The translations under genes and the position numbers were made by a program. Source: Planctomycetota bacterium (GTDB lineage Bacteria; Planctomycetota; UBA1135). Taken from it: 8,417 nt of DNA. Position 1 is the first letter of the stretch. The number at the start of each line of letters is the position of its first letter. Location of the stretch: the NCBI GenBank assembly GCA_027021325.1, contig JALUUN010000440.1, forward strand, positions 1 through 8,417, in the 5' to 3' direction. The notes under the pieces were generated by a model, which was not told the DNA's origin, did no database searches, and worked only from the letters and a program-made list of their open reading frames with translations. Of this stretch, positions 1 through 5,292 are shown piece after piece.

Positions 1-1326
1 GAGGATGGCAATGTCGGCAGTCTGGGCGCCGCGCGCGCGCATCGAGGTGAAGGCCTCGTGCCCCGGCGTGTCCAGGATCGTGACCTTGCGCTCGCCGTTC
101 AGGCTGACCTGATAGGCGCCGATGTGCTGGGTGATGCCGCCGGACTCGGAGCCGGCGACCTTGGCCTGACGGATGGCGTCGATGAGGGAGGTCTTGCCGT
201 GGTCCACATGGCCCATGAAGGCGACGACCGGCGGCCGCGGCGCCAGCTGGGCGTCGTCGATGCCACGGCGCGCCGCCTCGATCTCGGCCATCAGGGCTTC
301 TTCGGCGTCCTGCTGCTCCTTGATCCGGACACCGATCTTGAACTCGTCTGCCAGGATCTGGATGGTGTCCTCGTCGAGGACGTCGTTGGCCGTGACCATG
401 GAGCCCATGCGCAGCAACGCGCCGACGATCTTGTTGGTCGCTACCCCCGTGGCCACGGAGAAGGCCTTGACCGTGACCGGCGGCTCCAGGACCACGTCGT
501 TCTTCCGCTCGACGGTCGAGACCTGGGGCTTGGGGATGCGCCCGGCGCGCCGTTCCTTCTGGCGCTCGCGCTGCTTCTGGCGGTGGTCGCGCCGGCGCGC
601 GCTCTCGCGGTCGCGCACGTCGGAAAGGGTGGCGCTGCCGCGGGCCTGGGCCTGGCGTGCGCGCAAGAGACCGAGGCTCTCCAGGTCGATGCGGCCGACC
701 TTGCGCGCTCCGCTTCGCGGCTGCGGTGTGGGAACCGGCTCGGGCTCGGGCTTGCGGGTCACCTCGGGGGCTTCGGAGGCGGGGGCTTCGGCGGCCTCGG
801 CGGCGGCGGGTTCGGTCTCCTCGGCCGCGGGGGCTTCCTTCTCGGGCACCGGCACCGCCTCGGCGGCGGGCGCGGTCGCCGGGGCGGGCTCGGGGGCGGG
901 CGCCTCGGGTGCCGGCGGCTCCGGGGCGGGCTCGGGAGCCGGCTCCGGGGTCTCCGGCTCGGCGCTTTCCGGCTCCGCCGCGGCGGGCCCGGAGGCCTCC
1001 TCTTCTTCCCCGGCCTCGCCCTCGCCCTCGCCGTCCCCGGCCTCGTTCTCGGGCTTGTCCACGACGACCGTCCAGGCATCGCCGGCTGCGGCTTCGGGAG
1101 CGGCCTCCACGGGCTCCTCCTCGGCGGCGATGGAGGTCGCCTGCTCGGGCTGGATCAACTGCCCTTTGAGGAGACGGGTCTCGATGACGGGCACGTCCCA
1201 GACGTCCACCGAGGCCTGATAGGAGGACACCGGGAAGCCGATGTCCCGCAGGATCTCGACGAACTCCCGGCTCTTGTAGCCGTAGCGCCGCGCCAGCTCG
1301 TAGACCTTGACCGTCTCTTCGCTCAA
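1..1326 (-). CDS. infB: Translation initiation factor IF-2, N-terminal 442 residues (partial, C-terminus beyond left edge)
   Basis: IF-2 is the GTPase that brings initiator fMet-tRNA to the 30S subunit and promotes subunit joining. Reading starts at TTG (1326-1324), one base after the nusA stop. A GGGAGG site (1333-1338) lies 6 bases upstream. Residues 1-50 form a first IF2_N-type helical module (VKVYELARRYGYKSREF). Residues 62-205 are a low-complexity Ala/Pro/Glu linker, and 237-262 are strongly basic. Residues 281-335 form the second, conserved IF2_N module. The GTPase domain then begins: G1 is GHVDHGKTS (372-380), switch I is GGITQHIGAY (396-405) and G3 is DTPGH (419-423). The frame is open to base 1, so the NKxD motif and domains II-IV lie outside the window. 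The gene is probably co-transcribed with nusA. The TTG start is unusual for such an abundant factor, but the spacing and family N-terminus support it. Confidence 0.97.
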   Translation of the reverse strand, partial: MSEETVKVYELARRYGYKSREFVEILRDIGFPVSSYQASVDVWDVPVIETRLLKGQLIQPEQATSIAAEEEPVEAAPEAAAGDAWTVVVDKPENEAGDGEGEGEAGEEEEASGPAAAEPESAEPETPEPAPEPAPEPPAPEAPAPEPAPATAPAAEAVPVPEKEAPAAEETEPAAAEAAEAPASEAPEVTRKPEPEPVPTPQPRSGARKVGRIDLESLGLLRARQAQARGSATLSDVRDRESARRRDHRQKQRERQKERRAGRIPKPQVSTVERKNDVVLEPPVTVKAFSVATGVATNKIVGALLRMGSMVTANDVLDEDTIQILADEFKIGVRIKEQQDAEEALMAEIEAARRGIDDAQLAPRPPVVAFMGHVDHGKTSLIDAIRQAKVAGSESGGITQHIGAYQVSLNGERKVTILDTPGHEAFTSMRARGAQTADIAIL

Positions 1327-1327
1327 G

Positions 1328-2479
1328 TCAGCCCTCCCGGACCTCCGGTTCCGGCGTCTCGCCGGTCTCGCCGCCGGCCGCCGGCGGCACCGCCGGCTGC
1401 GGGCCGGCCTCGATCTCCGGAGATTCCTCGATGGGTTCCGGCTCCGTTTCCGCCGCCGGCGCCTCCGCGGGCGCGGCGGTGGCCTCGGCCCGGCGCTGCT
1501 CCTCCAGGAGCTCCGCCTCGTACTCGGCCGGGGTCTTGATCTCGATGTCCCACCCGACAATGCGGGCGGCGAGGCGCACGTTGCGCCCGCCCTGGCCGAT
1601 GGCCAGGGGTTTCTGCTCCTCGTCCACCAGGACGAAGACCGACTGCGTCTCGACGTCCGGGAAGATGTGATCGATGGGGATGTTCTTCGCCGGCTTCAGG
1701 GCGTTCTGGACCAGTTCCTCGAGGGACTCGCTCCACTCGATGATGTCGATCTTCTCGGTCCCGAGCTCGTCGTTGATGTTGCGGATGCGGGTGCCGCGGA
1801 CGCCCAGGCAGGCACCGATCGCGTCCACCCGCGGATCGGCGCTGAACACCGCGACCTTGCAGCGGTAGCCCGGATCCCGGGCCACGCGCATGACCCGGAT
1901 CAGGCCGTCCTGGATCTCGGGCACCTCGACTTCGAAGAGCTTCTTGACGAAGTCCTCGTCCTTGCGCGAGACGATGATGACGACCCGGCTGCCTTCCTTG
2001 CGCACCTCCTTGACGAGGAGGCGCAGGCGGTCGCCCTGGTGCAGGCGTTCGGTCGGCACGCGTTCGCTGCGCGGCAGCAGGGCCTCGACCTGGTCACCGA
2101 GGCGGATGATGGCGTTCGGGCCCTCCATCTTGTGGACCACGCCCGAGACGATCTGGCCGACCCGGCCGGCATACTCGTCGTAGACCTTGTCGCGGACCGC
2201 CTCGCGGATCTTCTGCAGGAAGACCTGGCGGGTGGTCTGGGCGGCGATGCGGCCCATCTGCTCGGCCGAGGGCACGGCTGCCGTCCCGTCGGGTGCGTGG
2301 ATGGTGATCTCGCCGCTGCGGCGGTCGATCTTCACCTCCAGTCCCTCGCCGGCGCCGGTCTTCTTGCGGGTCGCGGTGCTCAGGGCCTCCTCGAGAGCCT
2401 GGAACAGGATGTCCCGCTCCACCCCCCGTTCCCGGTGGATGGCGTCGATCATCCTGAGCACGTCTTCTTTCTTGAGCAA
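1328..2479 (-). CDS. nusA: Transcription termination/antitermination factor NusA
   Basis: NusA binds RNA polymerase and nascent RNA, and modulates pausing, intrinsic termination and antitermination. The protein has 383 aa. The N-terminal RNAP-binding domain spans residues 1-100 (LKKEDVLRMIDAIHRERG). The S1 domain is about 104-170 (GRVGQIVSGVVHKMEGPNAI), KH1 about 200-270 with loop GVRG (226-229), and KH2 about 275-325 with loop GQGG (295-298) followed by RNVRLAARIVGWDIEI. The C-terminus (about 330-383) is an Ala/Pro/Glu tail. There are no E. coli-type AR repeats, so the length is close to the short Bacillus-type NusA. The TTG start (2479-2477) is chosen because GGGAGG sits 5 bases upstream and the conserved N-terminus begins there. 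The frame stays open far upstream, but only because of base composition. The usual upstream neighbour rimP is absent; the divergent gene is thiS. The infB start lies 1 base beyond the stop. Confidence 0.97.
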   Translation of the reverse strand: MLKKEDVLRMIDAIHRERGVERDILFQALEEALSTATRKKTGAGEGLEVKIDRRSGEITIHAPDGTAAVPSAEQMGRIAAQTTRQVFLQKIREAVRDKVYDEYAGRVGQIVSGVVHKMEGPNAIIRLGDQVEALLPRSERVPTERLHQGDRLRLLVKEVRKEGSRVVIIVSRKDEDFVKKLFEVEVPEIQDGLIRVMRVARDPGYRCKVAVFSADPRVDAIGACLGVRGTRIRNINDELGTEKIDIIEWSESLEELVQNALKPAKNIPIDHIFPDVETQSVFVLVDEEQKPLAIGQGGRNVRLAARIVGWDIEIKTPAEYEAELLEEQRRAEATAAPAEAPAAETEPEPIEESPEIEAGPQPAVPPAAGGETGETPEPEVREG

Positions 2480-2484
2480 GGTGA

Positions 2485-2500
2485 CCTCCCTCGAACGAGG
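2485..2500 (-). promoter_or_regulatory. Ribosome binding site of nusA, abutting a small hairpin
   Basis: On the minus strand GGGAGG (2490-2485) lies 5 bases before the TTG start and decides that start against the long open frame upstream. Immediately before it, CCTC-GTTC-GAGG (2500-2489) can fold into a 4-bp stem with a 4-base loop. Its 3' arm shares the first two G of the Shine-Dalgarno stretch. The RBS is seen directly; any regulatory effect of the small hairpin is conjecture. Confidence 0.6.
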
Positions 2501-2574
2501 CTGGCGTGGGTGGAAGGAACCCCGGATCCCGGGAGGCCGGGCCGGCGCCCCCGCTCCCTGCCGCGCCCGGAGAG

Positions 2575-2602
2575 AAAAAAAGGCGTGCAGGCACGCCTGC
2601 AC
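2575..2602 (-). terminator. Intrinsic terminator / possible attenuator in the nusA-infB leader
   Basis: Read on the minus strand, stem AGGCGTG (2598-2592), loop CCTG and stem CACGCCT (2587-2581) are followed directly by T's running to 2575. This is a complete rho-independent terminator in a region otherwise nearly devoid of A/T runs. A second perfect hairpin overlaps it: GTGCAGG (2602-2596), loop CGTG, CCTGCAC (2591-2585). The two share most of their bases and cannot form together. The element lies about 95 bases upstream of the nusA start, pointing towards nusA, and the divergent thiS gene lies on its far side. It could attenuate nusA-infB or end a short upstream non-coding transcript. Confidence 0.65.
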
Positions 2603-2761
2603 ACCCTTCGGGGCCGCGCGCGGCCGCCGGGCCGCGGGCGGCCGGAAGCAGCGCAGGATGCGGAGGTTCCGGACCGGACAGGCCGGATCCGGTGGGCCGC
2701 CCGGACCCGGGGAGCCTCGCACGGAGACTCGAAGGGGCCGGAACGGTCCAGGTCCGCCTAC
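2603..2761 (-). other. GC-rich leader between putative nusA promoter and terminator; no gene recognised
   Basis: This is the remainder of the 361-base divergent intergenic region. I see no convincing ORF with a start and RBS, and no tRNA-like T-loop or acceptor stem. It holds several GC palindromes: the perfect 14-mer GGCCGCGCGCGGCC (2612-2625), a 6-bp GCCGCC/GGCGGC stem just after it, and CCGGATCCGG near 2683. The minus-strand transcript of this stretch would therefore be highly structured. It could act as an untranslated leader for attenuation or as a short ncRNA ending at the 2575-2602 terminator. Neither role is shown by the sequence. Confidence 0.35.
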
Positions 2762-2789
2762 AGGATACCGCCGGCCGCCGCCGCCGCAA
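2762..2789 (-). promoter_or_regulatory. Putative sigma-70-type promoter for nusA-infB
   Basis: On the minus strand TTGCGG (2789-2784) is separated by 16 bases from TATCCT (2767-2762). These match a primary-sigma -35/-10 pair at 4/6 (TTGACA) and 4/6 (TATAAT), with near-optimal spacing. Transcription would start near 2755, giving a leader of about 275 bases that runs through the terminator at 2575-2602. It lies back-to-back with the putative thiS promoter at 2828-2833. In such GC-rich DNA an isolated match of this kind may be chance. Confidence 0.35.
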
Positions 2790-2826
2790 GACGGCCGGCG
2801 AGGGGGGGGCGGGCCCGGGGACCGGG

Positions 2827-2840
2827 CTAGGATGCCGGCC
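2827..2840 (+). promoter_or_regulatory. Putative -10 element of thiS with leaderless spacing
   Basis: CTAGGAT (hexamer TAGGAT, 2828-2833) is followed by GCCGGCC and then the thiS ATG at 2841. The same layout, TAGAGT-GCCGGCC-ATG, precedes the ferritin-like gene at 6169, and TAGAAT-CCGGCC precedes thiG at 3089. If the hexamer is a -10 box, transcription would start at or next to the ATG, giving a leaderless mRNA. A competing reading is that AGGA (2829-2832) is a weak Shine-Dalgarno site 8 bases before the ATG. No good -35 box is visible in the G-run upstream. Confidence 0.4.
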
Positions 2841-3074
2841 ATGGACCCCTCCACGCCGGCCGGGAGCCCCGGCATCGAGATCCAGGTGAACGGCGAGGCC
2901 CGCCGGCTCCCCGAAGGCGCCACCGTGGCCGACCTCCTGCGGGCCCTCGGCCTGCCGCGGCAGGGGGTCGCCGTCGAGCGCAACGGCGAGGTCGTGCCCC
3001 GGCGCCGCCACGCCGAGGTGCGCCTGCAGCCGGGGGACCGGCTGGAGGTCGTGGGGCTCGTCGGGGGCGGTTGA
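2841..3074 (+). CDS. thiS: Sulfur carrier protein ThiS
   Basis: ThiS is the ubiquitin-like carrier whose C-terminal glycine is converted to a thiocarboxylate and supplies sulfur to ThiG for the thiazole ring of thiamine. The product is 77 aa. After about 11 extra N-terminal residues, a beta-grasp fold is recognisable: IEIQVNGEARRLPEGATVADLL, a middle VAVERNGEVVPRRRH, then LQPGDRLEVVGLVGGG. The obligatory terminal Gly-Gly is present (VGGG-stop). A start at ATG 2832 in the same frame would add only three residues. The gene sits 81 bases before thiG, the usual partner. ThiF, the adenylyltransferase that activates ThiS, is not in the window. Confidence 0.93.
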   Translation: MDPSTPAGSPGIEIQVNGEARRLPEGATVADLLRALGLPRQGVAVERNGEVVPRRRHAEVRLQPGDRLEVVGLVGGG

Positions 3075-3085
3075 GAGGGCTCCCC

Positions 3086-3100
3086 TGCTAGAATCCGGCC
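3086..3100 (+). promoter_or_regulatory. Putative extended -10 promoter between thiS and thiG
   Basis: TGCTAGAAT (3086-3094) reads as an extended -10 (TGn-TAGAAT), followed by CCGGCC, matching the upstream elements of thiS and the ferritin-like gene. A start near 3101 would leave a leader of about 55 bases before the thiG ATG at 3156. A -35 box at normal distance is not evident; extended -10 promoters can work without one. It would let thiG and the four downstream genes be expressed apart from thiS. Confidence 0.4.
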
Positions 3101-3155
3101 TCCGGACCGGGCGCGGGCGCGAGGTCCGTTTCCCTTGCGAGCCCAGGGCACCCCC

Positions 3156-3950
3156 ATGGACCGAGCCACCGACGACTGCCTGCGGATCGGCGAGTATTCC
3201 TTCCGCTCCCGCCTCTCCCTCGGCACCGGCAAGTACGCCACCTACGAGCTCATGCGCGATGCCCTCGAGGCCTCGGGGACCGAGCTCGTCACGGTCGCGG
3301 TGCGCCGGATCCCGCACGGCGAGGAGCCCGGCCGGCGTTTCCTCGACTATCTCGACCGGGAGCGCTACACGCTGCTGCCGAACACGGCCGGCTGCTACGA
3401 CCTGGACAGCGCCGTCCGCACCGCACGCCTGGGCCGCGAGATCCTGGAGACGCCGCTCCTCAAGCTCGAGGTCCTGGGCGACCCCGGGAGCCTGCTGCCG
3501 GACCCCGTGGCTACCCTGGAGGGGACCCGCCTCCTGGTGGAGGAGGGTTTCACGGTCCTGGTCTACACCAGCGACGACGTGATCCTGGCGAAACGACTCG
3601 AGGAAGCGGGCGCCGCCGCTGTCATGCCGGCGGGCTCGCCCATCGGAAGCGGTCTCGGCGTCCTGAACCCCCACAACCTCCGGCTCATCGTCGAGAACGC
3701 GACCGTGCCGGTGGTCGTGGATGCCGGCGTCGGCACCGCCAGCGACGTCGTGGTTCCCATGGAGCTCGGCGCCGACGGAGTCCTCCTGAACACGGCGGTG
3801 GCCGAGGCCCGCGATCCGGTGCGCATGGCCCGGGCCATGCGCCACGCCTGCATCGCCGGCCGCGAGGCCTTCCTCGCCGGCCGCATGGCCCGGCGCGGAG
3901 AGGCCCGGCCCTCCTCGCCCGTGGCCGGGGTCCTCGGCGCCCGGGCATGA
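3156..3950 (+). CDS. thiG: Thiazole synthase ThiG
   Basis: ThiG is a cytoplasmic TIM-barrel enzyme. It condenses 1-deoxy-D-xylulose 5-phosphate, dehydroglycine and ThiS-thiocarboxylate sulfur to form the thiazole phosphate moiety of thiamine. The protein has 264 aa, a normal length. Diagnostic segments are SRLSLGTGKY (18-27), LLPNTAGCYDLDSAVRTARL (73-92), and LLKLEVLGD (101-109) with the imine-forming Lys103. Further on are VMPAGSPIGSGLGVLNP and, at the phosphate-binding C-terminal end of the barrel, VVVDAGVGTASDVVVPMELG. ATG 3156 is preferred over the in-frame TTG at 3135: it leaves the usual short lead before the first conserved strand. Its Shine-Dalgarno sequence is weak (AGGG, near 3145). 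The stop overlaps the next start by 4 bases (ATGA). Confidence 0.96.
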   Translation: MDRATDDCLRIGEYSFRSRLSLGTGKYATYELMRDALEASGTELVTVAVRRIPHGEEPGRRFLDYLDRERYTLLPNTAGCYDLDSAVRTARLGREILETPLLKLEVLGDPGSLLPDPVATLEGTRLLVEEGFTVLVYTSDDVILAKRLEEAGAAAVMPAGSPIGSGLGVLNPHNLRLIVENATVPVVVDAGVGTASDVVVPMELGADGVLLNTAVAEARDPVRMARAMRHACIAGREAFLAGRMARRGEARPSSPVAGVLGARA

Positions 3951-4753
3951 GGCTTCCGGAGGCCGGCGAGTTCCTCCTCCTGCTCCTCGGCCTGGTGCCG
4001 GTCGGCCTCGCCGGCCTCGCCTCGGCCCTGCTCCTGGCCCACCGCGGACGCCTGGCGCCGCGGATCCTCTCCTGCGGGCGCCTGCACGGTGCCGACCTCC
4101 TGGCCGCTGCCGTCCTCTACCTCGGGGGCGGGCGGGCGCTCGCCTTCCTCTTCGGGGGCAGTGTCCCCGCCGGCCTCGACGCGCCCCTGGCCCATGCCGC
4201 CTCGGGCCTTCTTGCCTGGCTGTTCCTGCGCCTCCGCGCCGGCTCGCTCGCTCCTCGGGACTGGGATGAGGAAGCGGTGCGGCCCGCGGACGCGAAGTGG
4301 GCACTCGGGACCTGGGCCCGCGGTCTGCCGCTCCTCGCTGCACTCCTCTGGTGGAACCGCCTCCTGGTCGAGGCCCTGACCGGGGAGCCGCCGCCGGTGG
4401 AGGCCCTGCCCGGTCTCCCGGGAGCCGGAGCGGCCTGGGGCGCGGCTGCGGTTCTCGGGGTGCTCGTCCTGGCTCCTCTGGTGGAGGAGGTCCTGTTCCG
4501 CGGCTATCTCTTCCGTTGGCTCGCCATCTCGCCGCGTTTCGGTCTGCGCCGTGCCCTGCTCCTCTCCTCCCTGGCCTTCGCCCTCCTCCACGACCCGCGC
4601 TTCTGGCTGCCGATGGCCTGGCTCGGTCTGCTCCTGGGCTGGACCTTCTGGCGCAGCGGGCAGCTGCGCCATGCCATCCTGGTCCACGCCCTGCACAACG
4701 CCCTTGCCCTGGCTTCCGGCCTCCTCCTCGGCGCCTCCTCCACGACTCCATGA
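3947..4753 (+). CDS. CPBP-family (CAAX-type) intramembrane metalloprotease
   Basis: This is a polytopic membrane protein of 268 aa from the CPBP/Abi (Rce1-like) family, glutamate-type intramembrane endopeptidases. Members include CAAX-prenyl proteases and bacteriocin self-immunity or maturation proteins. Motif 1 is EEVLFRG (Glu180, Glu181, Arg185). Motif 2 is FALLH (His215). Motif 3 is HALHN (His247, Asn251). Hydrophobic segments lie at about 8-30, 50-70, 82-95, 125-140, 163-179, 203-216, 221-234 and 244-262, consistent with a six-to-eight-helix protein. All catalytic residues expected for the family are present. It starts in a 4-base overlap with thiG, without its own strong RBS, and ends in a 4-base overlap with the next gene, so it is probably translationally coupled. 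The substrate cannot be deduced. Because it sits among cytoplasmic enzymes, operon membership may be about expression and not function. Confidence 0.9.
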   Translation: MRLPEAGEFLLLLLGLVPVGLAGLASALLLAHRGRLAPRILSCGRLHGADLLAAAVLYLGGGRALAFLFGGSVPAGLDAPLAHAASGLLAWLFLRLRAGSLAPRDWDEEAVRPADAKWALGTWARGLPLLAALLWWNRLLVEALTGEPPPVEALPGLPGAGAAWGAAAVLGVLVLAPLVEEVLFRGYLFRWLAISPRFGLRRALLLSSLAFALLHDPRFWLPMAWLGLLLGWTFWRSGQLRHAILVHALHNALALASGLLLGASSTTP

Positions 4754-5292
4754 CCGGAATCCCCGACTCCGATGCCTTCCCCCTGCCCCGGCGCGGCCTC
4801 TTCCGCCGGGTCCCGGGCGGGGCCCTGATCGCCTGTACGGCCGTCGTCACCGGGGATGTCGCCCTGGGCGAAGAGGTCAACGTCTGGTTCGGCGCCGTGG
4901 TCCGGGGGGACGAGGCGCCGATCCGCGTGGGTGCGGGCACCAACCTCCAGGACCACTGCGTCCTCCATACCGACACCGGCTTCCCCCTGGAGATCGGCGC
5001 TGCGGTCACCGTGGGCCACGGGGCGGTCCTGCACGGTTCCTTCGTCGGTGACGGCAGCCTGATCGGTATGCAGGCCACCCTCCTGGGGCGTTCGCGCATC
5101 GGTGCCGGCGCGGTGGTGGCCGCCGGCGCCGTCGTGCGCGAGGGCTTCGAGGTGCCCGACGGGATGCTCGCCGCCGGCGTGCCTGCGCGGGTGCTGCGGC
5201 CGCTGAGCCAGGAGGAGCGCGAGGCCCTGCGCCGGAGCGCCCCGCACTACGTGGAGCTGGCCCGGAGCTACCTGGAGGAACACGATGCCTGA
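4750..5292 (+). CDS. Gamma-carbonic-anhydrase-like protein (hexapeptide-repeat, YrdA/PaaY type)
   Basis: This 180-aa protein has a left-handed parallel beta-helix of the trimeric gamma-CA/hexapeptide transferase superfamily, followed by a C-terminal helix (about 153-177). Hexapeptide turns run from about 25 to 150. The three metal-binding histidines of gamma-carbonic anhydrases are conserved: His73 (DHCVLH), His90 (VGH) and His95 (VLHG). So are the structural RGD (52-54) and NLQD (65-68-type) motifs. The family includes true CO2 hydratases and many members with weak or unknown activity, such as YrdA and PaaY. The acidic proton-shuttle loop of the archaeal prototype is missing, as in the Cam-H/YrdA subgroup, so hydratase activity is uncertain. 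ATG 4750 overlaps the protease stop (ATGA), and no Shine-Dalgarno is apparent, implying coupling. It overlaps larE by 8 bases. Confidence 0.93.
   Translation: MTGIPDSDAFPLPRRGLFRRVPGGALIACTAVVTGDVALGEEVNVWFGAVVRGDEAPIRVGAGTNLQDHCVLHTDTGFPLEIGAAVTVGHGAVLHGSFVGDGSLIGMQATLLGRSRIGAGAVVAAGAVVREGFEVPDGMLAAGVPARVLRPLSQEEREALRRSAPHYVELARSYLEEHDA

Noticed and set aside
29..41. Alternating GCGCGCGCGC tract, a possible Z-DNA-forming or regulatory site.
   Set aside because: It lies within conserved infB codons (MRARGA) just after the G3 motif and is explained by codon use in GC-rich DNA.
58..1539. Long plus-strand open frames (for example 58-1539 and 173-1219) rich in Gly, Leu and Arg.
   Set aside because: They are antisense to infB, have low-complexity translations caused by the Ala/Pro/Glu linker and high GC, and show no family resemblance. 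The infB reading on the other strand has clear GTPase motifs.
2641..2665. GGAAGCAGCGCAGGATG resembling the conserved SRP RNA loop (GGAAG..AGCAG).
   Set aside because: The asymmetric AGG bulge, the CCGGAAGG tetraloop hairpin and the flanking pairing expected of SRP RNA are missing, so I take it as chance similarity.
2832..2834. ATG at 2832 as thiS start and GTG at 6173 as the ferritin-like start, each three codons upstream of the chosen one.
   Set aside because: Both lie inside the recurring -10-like element, so they would not be within a transcript starting after it. The chosen ATGs stand at the same fixed distance in both genes.
2480..3241. Upstream extension of the nusA frame to 3241, adding about 250 residues.
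   Set aside because: The extension has no conserved sequence and runs through the terminator, the putative promoter, thiS and the 5' end of thiG. The conserved NusA N-terminus begins at the TTG at 2479, right after a strong RBS.
2094..5099. A minus-strand open frame of about 1000 codons opposite thiS, thiG, the protease and the gamma-CA gene.
   Set aside because: Its translation is Arg/Pro/Gly-rich without domains, and it overlaps nusA in another frame and four recognisable genes on the opposite strand. High GC depletes stop codons in shadow frames.
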